Source: Iodidimonas nitroreducens (GTDB lineage: Bacteria > Pseudomonadota > Alphaproteobacteria > Sphingomonadales > Rhodothalassiaceae). Taken from it: DNA of 64,000 bases. Positions within the stretch are counted from its first letter, which is position 1; the number at the start of each line of letters is the position of its first letter. The stretch lies in the NCBI GenBank assembly GCA_000710935.1, contig BAYV01000001.1:1-64000 (forward strand), given 5' to 3'. Made by a program: the position numbers and the translations under genes. Under the pieces are notes generated by a model that worked only from the letters and a program-made list of their open reading frames with translations, did not search any database and was not told the origin of the DNA. Positions 55,418-63,247 of this stretch are shown piece after piece.

Positions 55418-56797
55418 CTACGGCGCGCCGCTCCCCAGCCGCACCTGCCCATCGCCAATATGGAAAATATCGGCACGCCCGCCAAGGGCCGCAAACAAGG
55501 CGGCATCGGTTCCGGTCATGAAAGCCTGGCCGCCAAGAGCCAAAAGCCGCTCGAACAAAGCAGCGCGGCGGTCTTCATCCAGATGGGCGGCCACTTCGTC
55601 GAGCAACAAGATCGGTGTGTGCCCGGTTTGATCAGCGGTCATATCAGCATGGGCCAGAATGATAGAGATCAATAGCCCTTTCTGCTCGCCGGTGGAACAT
55701 AAATGCGCCGGCATGGCCTTTTCCTGATGCACTACGATCAGATCGGAGCGATGCGGGCCATCCCCCGTACGACCCGCAGCCGCATCGCGCCGACGCATGG
55801 CGGCCAGATGGCTTTTGAAGGCTTCTTCGGCTTCCAGCGCGCTGCTGATCGCCAATTGATCTTCGATATAGCCCTGAAGGCTGATCAGGGGCAGGGGAAA
55901 AGGCCCCTTGGGGATTGCTTTCAGCCGCTGGCCAAGATCATCAAGCGTTTCCAGCCGGGCCGCCGCAATAGCGACCCCATGCTCGGCCATCCGGGTTTCC
56001 AAGGCCGAGAGCCAGGCATGATCAAAGCCCGGTCCGCGTTCGCTCAAAAGCCGGTTGCGTTCGCGCATGGCCCGCTCATAGGCATTCACCTGCCGGCTGT
56101 GATCGCCATGCAGGGCGAGCACGATACGATCCAGAAAGCGCCGCCGCCCCGATCCCGCCTCCACAAACAGCCGATCCATAGCCGGGGTTAGCCATAAAAC
56201 CGATAAAATCCGGGCCAGATGCCCGCTGCCCGAGACCGTTTCTCCATCAATCCGCACCACGCGGCGGCTTCCACCGCCCTCATCATCGCCATCAGAATCG
56301 GCATAAACACCGGGGGCAAGGCCGGTGCCGATTTCAAAAACATCATCCGGGCGATGCAGCCGCGCATGAACGGCCCAGGGCGCCGATGATCCCATCGCGG
56401 TGATTTCATGAAGAGCAGCCCCGCGCAGGCCCCGGCCCGGAGACAGGCACGACAAGGCTTCCAGCAAATTGGTTTTACCCGCCCCATTGGGGCCCACCAG
56501 CACCACCGGCGCGGGGGCCGTTTCATGGATCGGAAGGCGCAAGGATAAATGAGGATAAGAGCGGAAATGCGCCAGATCGAGGCGAGCAATGAAACAGGGC
56601 GAAGCCCGCCGAGGCCCGGATTGCTGCCGGGCTTCCGCCTGCTGATAAGCAACCGCATCCCCGGGCTTCAAGGAATGGGCCTGATGTGTTGATCGGGGCA
56701 TCGCGCTGATCGCTGTTATCCCTGTTTCATCACCGTTTGAATGGGCCTTGTCGATGGCCTGGCTGATCATGTGGCCGATATTGTGGCGGCTGGCCAT
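55418..56797 (-). CDS. recF: DNA replication/repair protein RecF with N-terminal extension
   Basis: An SMC-like ATPase that loads RecA onto gapped DNA. The canonical RecF starts at FIARLDLAHFRSYPHLSLRL, here near residue 68; [28 protein letters not shown] is the Walker A. LCSTGEQKGLLISIILAHA is the ABC signature region, and PILLLDEVAAHLDEDRRAAL the Walker B and D-loop. The 459-aa product is longer than the usual 360-380 because of the 67-residue front part. The start at 56797 overlaps the dnaN stop (TGATG), so coupling is likely. An internal ATG at 56701 would remove half of the extension but has no ribosome site. Confidence 0.9.
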   Translation of the reverse strand: MASRHNIGHMISQAIDKAHSNGDETGITAISAMPRSTHQAHSLKPGDAVAYQQAEARQQSGPRRASPCFIARLDLAHFRSYPHLSLRLPIHETAPAPVVLVGPNGAGKTNLLEALSCLSPGRGLRGAALHEITAMGSSAPWAVHARLHRPDDVFEIGTGLAPGVYADSDGDDEGGGSRRVVRIDGETVSGSGHLARILSVLWLTPAMDRLFVEAGSGRRRFLDRIVLALHGDHSRQVNAYERAMRERNRLLSERGPGFDHAWLSALETRMAEHGVAIAAARLETLDDLGQRLKAIPKGPFPLPLISLQGYIEDQLAISSALEAEEAFKSHLAAMRRRDAAAGRTGDGPHRSDLIVVHQEKAMPAHLCSTGEQKGLLISIILAHADMTADQTGHTPILLLDEVAAHLDEDRRAALFERLLALGGQAFMTGTDAALFAALGGRADIFHIGDGQVRLGSGAP

Positions 56798-57909
56798 CAC
56801 ACCCGCATGGGCATCAGCACATAAAGCGCCGTTTCATCGCTGCTATCGCGCAAAACCGTGGGCGAGGCGGCATCGGCCAACCGGGCTTCCACCTGATCGC
56901 CATCCACCTGATCGAGAATATCCAGCAGATAACGCGAATTAAAGCCGATCTCCATGCTATCGGCGCTATAGCTGGCGGCCAGTTCTTCGGTGGCGGTGCC
57001 ATTTTCCGGGCTGGTCACCGATAAAGTGATCTTGTCGCCATCCAGCGCCAGCTTCACGGATCGTGATTTGTCGGAACTGATGGTGGAAACGCGATCCACG
57101 GCTTCAGCAAAATCTTCGCAGCCGATGGTCAGCACGCGATCATTGCCTTCGGGGATCACCCGCGAATAATCGGGGAAGGTGCCATCGATCAGCTTCGAGG
57201 TGATTTCCGCATGGCCATAATGGAAACGGATCTTGGTATCCGACAGATCGATCCCCAGATCGCCATCATATTCATCAATCAGCTTCTGGATTTCCAGTAC
57301 CGTTTTGCGCGGAATGATAATGCCGGGCATCCCTGCCGCACCATCGGGCAGCGCCGCATCCACCTGCGCCAGACGATGGCCATCGGTGGCCACGGCGCGC
57401 AGCCTTGGCCCCTGTGCCCCTTCGGCCACATGCAGATAAATGCCATTGAGATAATAGCGGGTTTCTTCCGTGGAAATGGCAAACCGGGTTTTATCGATCA
57501 AACGCTTCATGTCGCGGGCGGGCAGCTTGAAGCGGTGCGGCAGATCACCGGCGCTCATCACCGGGAAATCTTCCTTAGGCAGGCATGACAGGGTAAAGCG
57601 CGACCGACCGGCCTTCAAAACCAGCTTGCGATCATCGAGGGCAACCCCCACCTGCGCCCCATCGGGCAGCTTTTTCACGATATCATGCAGGGTATGGGCC
57701 GGAACGGTGGTGGCCCCCTCTTCGCTGATATCGGCATCCGTATGCTCGATAATGGCAAGATCGAGATCAGTGGCGGTCAGCCCCAGCCGACCCGAAACCG
57801 CTTCGATCTGCACATTGGACAAAATGGGGATGGTATTCCGCTTTTCCACCACGCTTTGCACATGGCTCAACGCTTTCAGGAGCGCATTTCGTTCGATAGT
57901 GAATTTCAT
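56797..57909 (-). CDS. dnaN: DNA polymerase III beta subunit (sliding clamp)
   Basis: The 370-aa clamp begins MKFTIERNALLKALSHVQSVVEKRNTIPILSNV (given in part) and has ATDLDLAIIE, ALPDGAAGMPGIIIPRK, and the C-terminal TVLRDSSDETALYVLMPMRV, typical of alphaproteobacterial DnaN. Three clamp domains are present. Its stop codon overlaps the recF start. Confidence 0.97.
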   Translation of the reverse strand: MKFTIERNALLKALSHVQSVVEKRNTIPILSNVQIEAVSGRLGLTATDLDLAIIEHTDADISEEGATTVPAHTLHDIVKKLPDGAQVGVALDDRKLVLKAGRSRFTLSCLPKEDFPVMSAGDLPHRFKLPARDMKRLIDKTRFAISTEETRYYLNGIYLHVAEGAQGPRLRAVATDGHRLAQVDAALPDGAAGMPGIIIPRKTVLEIQKLIDEYDGDLGIDLSDTKIRFHYGHAEITSKLIDGTFPDYSRVIPEGNDRVLTIGCEDFAEAVDRVSTISSDKSRSVKLALDGDKITLSVTSPENGTATEELAASYSADSMEIGFNSRYLLDILDQVDGDQVEARLADAASPTVLRDSSDETALYVLMPMRV

Positions 57910-58103
57910 AAGATCGGCGCTTGTCTGTTGAAGGGCTGTGAGATGATCCTGAGCCTGACCGGCTCAAGGCAGGAACCATAGCAGAAATCCACGTTCTGAC
58001 AGCCGTTTTTTTTAGGTTTACACGCGATATGCGCCGGTTTTTTGATCGCTTTCCCGGCTAGGGTGGAGGAAGGGCGGCACAAGGGCGACGGATCGGTCGC
58101 GCC

Positions 58104-58811
58104 CTAAGGCCGGGATGCGAGATCGGCGCGGGTTTGGGCCTGGGTGAGCCACACCATCAGGCGACTGAAAAATTCCTTATTTGCGCGGATCGCCTCAACG
58201 ATTTTCATTTCCCCCACATAAGACTGCATCGCCCGGCGCACATCGGCGGAATAATGCACCGGCGGCATGGTCCCGATCGTGCGGATCTGGGTGCGAACCT
58301 GCCGCAGATCTTCAAGATCATCGATCATATTGGGGGCAAGCATGATCTGAAGCGTTCGGCGCTCGCCAGCCTGCATGGCACCGCTTTGCAAAAGCCGCCC
58401 CACGAAACGCTGGGTGGCATTGAGATCCATATCCGATGAGGATGTGGGGATGAGGATCAGATCAAAGGCGGATAAAAACAGCAGATCATCAGGATCGATC
58501 CCGGCCGGCGTATCGATCACGATCAGATCGAACCGGTCATTATCGATCGCATGGGTGGGATCAAACAGGCGTTCATAGGCTTCATAGCTGTCACGCCCGG
58601 GCCATTCCACATGCGCCACATCGATGCGGCCATCACCGATGAAGCGGGCAAGGGATTTTTCGCCGGATTTCTGCTGATCGAGATCGATGAAGCAGATGCG
58701 CTTACCTTGCGCCGCCATGCACAGGGCGGTGAGAAGGGCAAGCGTGCTTTTGCCGACACCGCCTTTTGCATTGGCAAAAATAACGGCGGGAATCGTTCGT
58801 TCACGCGCCAT
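58104..58811 (-). CDS. ParA/MinD-type ATPase, orphan
   Basis: A 235-aa cytosolic ATPase. The deviant Walker A FANAKGGVGKSTLALLTAL (about residues 12-30), FIDLDQQKSGEKSL and Walker B FDLIVIDTPAGID place it in the ParA/MinD group. ParA proteins position cargo such as chromosomes, plasmids or protein clusters. No ParB gene is adjacent and there is no MinD membrane helix at the end. It lies between bactofilin and dnaN, on the same strand, so it may place a bactofilin or a replication-linked cargo. The ATG at 58811 has GGAA upstream. Confidence 0.88.
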   Translation of the reverse strand: MARERTIPAVIFANAKGGVGKSTLALLTALCMAAQGKRICFIDLDQQKSGEKSLARFIGDGRIDVAHVEWPGRDSYEAYERLFDPTHAIDNDRFDLIVIDTPAGIDPDDLLFLSAFDLILIPTSSSDMDLNATQRFVGRLLQSGAMQAGERRTLQIMLAPNMIDDLEDLRQVRTQIRTIGTMPPVHYSADVRRAMQSYVGEMKIVEAIRANKEFFSRLMVWLTQAQTRADLASRP

Positions 58812-58927
58812 CAAACATTCCGTTTTTGGTCAGATGAAAATACAAGGATCGCATGATCTGCCTTGAAGCCGCACCCTGATGATCTCTTTGGGTCGGCATC
58901 ATCGCCGACCCGGTTTTCCTCTCGGGA

Positions 58928-59446
58928 TCAATCGTCGTATTTATCGTCGGGACGACCATTGTCATAAGTGGGGTTGCCCGGGGCCTGTGGCCTTTCTTCG
59001 GGATAGGCGGGCGGACGCGGGGCTTCACTGCCCGATGCAAAGCCCAAAGCTTTTGAAACCTGATTCAATCGGGATTCATTATCCGTGAAAACACCGCTGG
59101 TCTTGTCGCTATCGGTATGCAGCTCGCCGGTGATGGTGGCCCCTTCATCGATATCGATGCTGCCATAGGAAATGCGGCCGCTGACCCGCCCCGATTTCAT
59201 CACTTTGAGTTTTTTCTTGAGGGTAATGGATTGCTCCAATGTGCCGCTGATCTCGGCGCTTTGGCCCGAGATTTCGCCTGCAACATAGCCGGTTTCCCCC
59301 ACGATCAGATGATCGGCATAGATTTTTCCGGTGAGCCTGCCATCGATGCGGGCGGTGCCGGTGATCGACATTTCCGCCCCTTCCATCGAGCTGTGCTCGC
59401 CGACGAAAAATTCATAATAATCCGGCTTGTTGGCTTTTTCGGTCAT
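58928..59446 (-). CDS. Bactofilin
   Basis: A 172-aa cytoskeletal protein. The central DUF583 domain is a beta helix: HSSMEGAEMSITGTARIDG, LTGKIYADHLIVGETGYVAGEI, SAEISGTLEQSITLKKKLKVMKSGRVSG and SIDIDEGATITGEL (pieces below 20-residue limit where longer). The tail is disordered and Pro/Asp-rich (PPAYPEERPQAPGNP), as is usual for bactofilins, which form membrane-associated filaments for shape or stalk formation. The ATG at 59446 follows GGAGACAG. The ParA-like gene is 116 bp downstream. Confidence 0.92.
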   Translation of the reverse strand: MTEKANKPDYYEFFVGEHSSMEGAEMSITGTARIDGRLTGKIYADHLIVGETGYVAGEISGQSAEISGTLEQSITLKKKLKVMKSGRVSGRISYGSIDIDEGATITGELHTDSDKTSGVFTDNESRLNQVSKALGFASGSEAPRPPAYPEERPQAPGNPTYDNGRPDDKYDD

Positions 59447-59700
59447 TTTTTCTGTCTCCAATCTGCTGGCACGATGCCCAAAACGCCCCTCGTTTCAAAA
59501 CCGGATGGCCGATCCGGGATGCATCATCCTAATGCTTCTAAACAGTTTAAAGCAATTTGGCGAGACGTTCCCGCACACAATAGCCCAGCACAAGCAGACA
59601 ATCATCGCTTGGTGTCACTTTTTGGTTAAATTTTCGGGATCGGGCAGCAATCCGCATCCCGACAATCGCCTTTTCAGCCCCTTGACAGGATAATACACAT

Positions 59701-59729
59701 CAGATTACTCTTTTATTCAGAGTTATCTG
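59701..59729. promoter_or_regulatory. Inverted repeat before the membrane-protein/winged-helix operon
   Basis: CAGATTACTCT (59701-59711) and AGAGTTATCTG (59719-59729) form an 11-bp inverted repeat with one mismatch and a 7-base spacer. A TTGACA lies at 59682-59687, so the repeat covers the expected -10 to +1 region. It could be an operator for the winged-helix regulator of the operon. Confidence 0.55.
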
Positions 59730-59745
59730 ATTGAAGGAATTATTG

Positions 59746-60333
59746 ATGACCGACTCTTTAGAAGACAACAGCACGAAAATCAGCCGTGCCGAAGCCGATC
59801 AAACCTTAAAGGACATCGCCGGCACCATGGAGCGCACCCATCTGGGCCTTGGCTATCGTGCCACCGCGCCGCATCTGCTTTTGTGGGGCATCATCTGGTT
59901 TGTGGGCTACAGCCTCAATGCCCTGATCAGCGGCCCCCAATGGCATTGGCTGCCTTTGCTGATCATAGGCATTCCCGCCAGCGGCTGGCTGGGGGCGCGA
60001 TCCCTGCGTGGCCTGCACACATCAGCGCAGAAAGGCGTGTTGAATTATGCTTTATCCAGCCTTGTGGGCTTTGTGTTTTTCTTCATTCTCTTTGCTTTGC
60101 TGCCACCCCTTGATCCGCGCCAGATGGGGAGCCTTTTTCCCCTGATTGTCGCCGCTATTTATGCCATTACGGGGATCTGGTCAGGCAAATCCAGACTGGC
60201 TTTCGTGGGGGTGGCGGTGGCACTGCTGGTGATTCTGGCCGCCTTCATCCTGCCCGCCCATTTTAATCTGATCATGGCCGTGGCAGGGGGCGGTGCACTG
60301 GTTCTGGGCGGCCTTTGGATGCGGACATGGTGA
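59746..60333 (+). CDS. Unrecognised integral membrane protein paired with a regulator
   Basis: I do not recognise the function. The 195-aa protein has an acidic N-terminus with a predicted helix (DQTLKDIAGTMERTHLG), then about six membrane segments: LLLWGIIWFVGYSLNALI, WLPLLIIGIPASGWLGA, LSSLVGFVFFFILFALL, LFPLIVAAIYAITGIW, VAVALLVILAAFILP and LIMAVAGGGALVLGGLW. AAGGAA lies 6 bases before the ATG at 59746. It overlaps the following winged-helix gene, so both are probably one operon; the regulator may control this protein's expression. Confidence 0.8.
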   Translation: MTDSLEDNSTKISRAEADQTLKDIAGTMERTHLGLGYRATAPHLLLWGIIWFVGYSLNALISGPQWHWLPLLIIGIPASGWLGARSLRGLHTSAQKGVLNYALSSLVGFVFFFILFALLPPLDPRQMGSLFPLIVAAIYAITGIWSGKSRLAFVGVAVALLVILAAFILPAHFNLIMAVAGGGALVLGGLWMRTW

Positions 60334-60641
60334 GCGATATGACCGAGGAACAACCCGACCGCATCATTCATCAACCCGTGCGCACCCGCATCATGGCCGC
60401 ACTTTTCCCTCTCGATCCTGGGGCCATGCTGGAATTTCGTGATCTGAAAATCCTGACCGGGGCCAGTGATGGCAATCTGGGCGGCCATATCACCGCCCTT
60501 GAAAAGGCTCGCTATATCGAGGTCATCAAGGATTTCAAAGCCAAGCGGCCCCGCACCCGCCTGATGCTATCCGCCGAAGGCCGAAAGGCTTTTGATGCCT
60601 ATCGCACATTTTTGCGCGCCTTGCTGGATGACGGAGGGTGA
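60327..60641 (+). CDS. Winged-helix transcriptional regulator (HTH_34-like)
   Basis: A 104-aa DNA-binding protein. VRTRIMAALFPL starts the winged helix, FRDLKILTGASDGNLGGHITALEKARYIEVIK is the helix-turn-helix plus the wing (given as its core), and RTRLMLSAEGRKAFDAYRTFL ends it. It resembles the stand-alone MarR/PadR-like HTH_34 group. It overlaps the end of the membrane-protein gene by 7 bases if it starts at 60327; a GTG at 60330 or an ATG at 60339 are alternatives. It converges on dnaA. Confidence 0.85.
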   Translation: MVSDMTEEQPDRIIHQPVRTRIMAALFPLDPGAMLEFRDLKILTGASDGNLGGHITALEKARYIEVIKDFKAKRPRTRLMLSAEGRKAFDAYRTFLRALLDDGG

Positions 60642-62258
60642 TCAGCCCTGAAGGCGGCGGGTGAGGCGGGTGAGATCATCATCCAATGTGGCATCGGAAT
60701 GGCGCAGATCATCAATCTTTTTCACCGCATGGATCACCGTTGTATGATCGCGCCCGCTGAATTTGCGGCCAATCTCGGGCAGGGATCGCTGGGTCAGCTT
60801 CTTGGCAAGATACATGGCCACCTGACGCGGGCGGGCGATATTGCGTGAGCGCCGTTCCGAGAGCATTTCGCTCACCCGCAGATTATAATGATCGGCCACC
60901 GCTTTTTGAATATCATCGATATTGATCTTGCGATCATTGGCCCGCAACAGATCAGCCAGCACTTCGCGCACCACATCGATAGTGATGGCGCGACCCACGA
61001 GCTGGCCATAAGCCACCACCCGATTGAGCGCGCCTTCCAGCTCGCGCACATTCGAGGTGATTTTGCGGGCCAGAAAATCAAGAATATCCATCGGAATTTC
61101 AAGATCGCTCAAGGCTTCCGCCTTGCTTTGCAAAATCCCCAGCCGCAATTCATAATCGGTGGGGTGAATATCCGCCACCAGCCCCCAGCCCAGCCGCGAA
61201 ACGATTCGTTCCTGAAAACCTTCCAGATCGGTGGGCGAGCGATCGGCGGAAATGATAAGCTGCTTTTGGCTTTCGATCAGGGCGTTGAAGGTGTGGAAAA
61301 ATTCTTCCTGCGTCGAATCCTTGTTGGCGATGAACTGGAAATCATCCAGCATCAAAAGATCCACCGAGCGAAATTGCTGCTTGAACGACATGGTATCGCG
61401 ATAACGCACGGATGCGATGAACTGATACATGAATTTTTCAGCCGATATATACATCACCCGGCGACCGGGATAGAGCCGGGAATATTCCCAGGCAATGGCG
61501 TTCATCAGATGGGTTTTCCCCAGCCCCACACCGCCATGCAAAAACAGGGGATTGAACGGCACACTTTGGGATTCCGACACCCGGCGGGCCGCAGCATGGG
61601 CAAAGGCATTGGATTTGCCCACCACAAAGGTTTCGAAGCTATAGCGGGGCTCCAGCCGTCCGCCCAAACCCTCGACCCCATCGGCCATGGATTGATTATG
61701 CGCCTGCAGGCCCGGGTCTTGTGTTGGCGCGGCCGCTGCACGCTGCCCACTGGCATAGCTTTTGATGGCGGAACCCAGCCGGGCATTGGCATGGGTTGCG
61801 GGGCTGATACCCGGCTGATTGGGCCGCGCGCCATTCAAAGACGCGCCATTCTGCTGGGGACCATTTTGCTGAAGCCCATTCTGCTGAAGCCCATTCTGCT
61901 GAAACTTGGCAGACAGATCTTCCCCATCATCCAAAACCACATCAACACACACATCAGCAATCGGATCGGGGCCAGTCGCCAACAGGGATCGGATGCGGTT
62001 GAGATAATTGCGTTCCACCCAATCGCGCATGAAATCAGTGGGGACACTGAGCCGGGCGATGCCGCCGCTGATCGTGGATAATTGCAAGGGCCTGAGCCAG
62101 CGATCAAATTGCGCCTGGCCATATTCACGCTTCAACTGGCTTTGAACCCAACGCCAATGCTCATGATCATGCCCCATTTGCTGATCCGGCGTCTGTTGTG
62201 TTTCGGCTTTAGGATTGGCCACGCCTGTTCCCCGATCTGCACCCATCCCTTGTTTCAT
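60642..62258 (-). CDS. dnaA: Chromosomal replication initiator DnaA
   Basis: The 538-aa initiator has domain I (HEHWRWVQSQLKREYGQ), a long low-complexity domain II (about residues 110-215) with a QQNG repeat, domain III with the Walker A HGGVGLGKTHLMNA, LLMLDDFQFI (Walker B) and the arginine-finger region, and domain IV with GRDHTTVIHAVKKI, the DnaA-box-binding signature. The ATG at 62258 is used; an in-frame GTG two codons upstream is possible. It is longer than the common 450-510 aa because of domain II. The gene converges on the winged-helix gene and diverges in function, not strand, from dnaN, which lies 2.7 kb further. Confidence 0.97.
   Translation of the reverse strand: MKQGMGADRGTGVANPKAETQQTPDQQMGHDHEHWRWVQSQLKREYGQAQFDRWLRPLQLSTISGGIARLSVPTDFMRDWVERNYLNRIRSLLATGPDPIADVCVDVVLDDGEDLSAKFQQNGLQQNGLQQNGPQQNGASLNGARPNQPGISPATHANARLGSAIKSYASGQRAAAAPTQDPGLQAHNQSMADGVEGLGGRLEPRYSFETFVVGKSNAFAHAAARRVSESQSVPFNPLFLHGGVGLGKTHLMNAIAWEYSRLYPGRRVMYISAEKFMYQFIASVRYRDTMSFKQQFRSVDLLMLDDFQFIANKDSTQEEFFHTFNALIESQKQLIISADRSPTDLEGFQERIVSRLGWGLVADIHPTDYELRLGILQSKAEALSDLEIPMDILDFLARKITSNVRELEGALNRVVAYGQLVGRAITIDVVREVLADLLRANDRKINIDDIQKAVADHYNLRVSEMLSERRSRNIARPRQVAMYLAKKLTQRSLPEIGRKFSGRDHTTVIHAVKKIDDLRHSDATLDDDLTRLTRRLQG
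61846..61904 (-). repeat. 15-bp tandem repeat inside dnaA domain II
   Basis: About four units of 15 bp (minus strand CAGCAGAATGGGCTT with small changes) code for QQNG-L/P at about residues 120-138. The repeat keeps the frame and lies in the variable linker domain, where length change is tolerated. Confidence 0.9.
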
Positions 62259-62819
62259 AGTCACTCTATAGAAAACAAAGGTATCATTATTCGCATAAAA
62301 GCGGCATGCCTTTCGGCATATTTAAACGCTGCTCTATCGTAATTGTTGGACGAATATTATTCGCAATCTATCGCATCACTTATTCTGTTCATTTGATTGT
62401 ATTTTAATACATTTGAACAGTTTCTATTTCTTTGCCTCGTCCAGCATGACCACAGAAGCTACATCCCGCATGGATTGGCTGCAACCGATTCCATGGGCTG
62501 AGATGCAGATTCTGAAGGCCCTATGCAGTGCACGGGGGGGTGCCTACCATATATAGGGTGGATGCAGACCCACAGAGAGGTGGAGAGGGGGAAGGGCAGG
62601 ATCAACAGCCGCTGATTACACGCATAACGAGTTGTGAACTTGAGCGTGATCGCAGAAAATGTGGCTTGGTCGTCGAATCGGGACCCCTGCGGTTCAGCCC
62701 AAGAGGCGCACAAAAACAAGAAACCCGCATTCGCGAGAATGCAGGCTCTTATTATATTCTTGGGCTTTAATGTTCAGATTGAACGCCGCAAGCGCTCAAA
62801 ACTTCAAACGCCCAAGACC
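62259..62819. other. dnaA-rpsT intergenic region with two DnaA-box-like sites
   Basis: This 561-bp stretch has no gene I can support. The dnaA-proximal part (62265-62440) is AT-rich and holds two identical TTATTCGCA nonamers at 62287-62295 and 62357-62365, near-matches to the DnaA-box consensus TTATNCACA. They may serve dnaA autoregulation or be part of an origin. The far part holds the rpsT terminator. Confidence 0.5.
62711..62745 (-). terminator. Intrinsic terminator of rpsT
   Basis: On the minus strand CCTGCATTC (62745-62737) pairs with GAATGCGGG (62732-62724) around the loop TCGC and is followed by TTTCTTGTTTTT. It lies 74 bp past the rpsT stop codon. Confidence 0.88.
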
Positions 62820-63086
62820 TCAAGCACTAAGGGCATTGATCCGGCGCGAAAGCCGCGACACTTTGCGCGAGGCCGTATTTTTATGCAAAACGCCTTTGGA
62901 AACACCCCGTTTGATTTCGGGTTCAGCCACCTTGAACGCATCGGCAGCCGCTGCCTGATCCCCTGATTCAAGGGCCAGTTCAACCTTTTTGATAAAGGTG
63001 CGAATGCGGGAACGGCGCGCCGTATTGATAACGGTGCGGCGATCATTGCGACGGACGCGCTTTTTCGATTGCGGCGTATTGGCCAT
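62820..63086 (-). CDS. rpsT: 30S ribosomal protein S20
   Basis: The 88-aa basic helical protein begins [18 protein letters not shown] and ends [20 protein letters not shown], the S20 family pattern. It binds the 5' domain of 16S rRNA. The ATG at 63086 has AAGGT upstream; a frame extending 7 codons further is not used. The rpsT-dnaA order is common in alphaproteobacteria. Confidence 0.97.
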   Translation of the reverse strand: MANTPQSKKRVRRNDRRTVINTARRSRIRTFIKKVELALESGDQAAAADAFKVAEPEIKRGVSKGVLHKNTASRKVSRLSRRINALSA

Positions 63087-63247
63087 ATCTAAAACCTTCT
63101 CAGACAATCAAACGAGGACAAACAAAAGAGCCCGTGCTTCTTGCGGATCACCCCGCATGGCAGACTCTGCCCTTCAAAACTAAGATGCGCTCTATAGAGG
63201 GGACAGCGAACAAGGTCAACTGCCGTTCCGCCCTTCCCGGCTGCTTT

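Noticed and set aside
60888-62081. A 397-codon open frame opposite dnaA
   Set aside because: Same kind of antisense shadow; no motif and no ribosome site.
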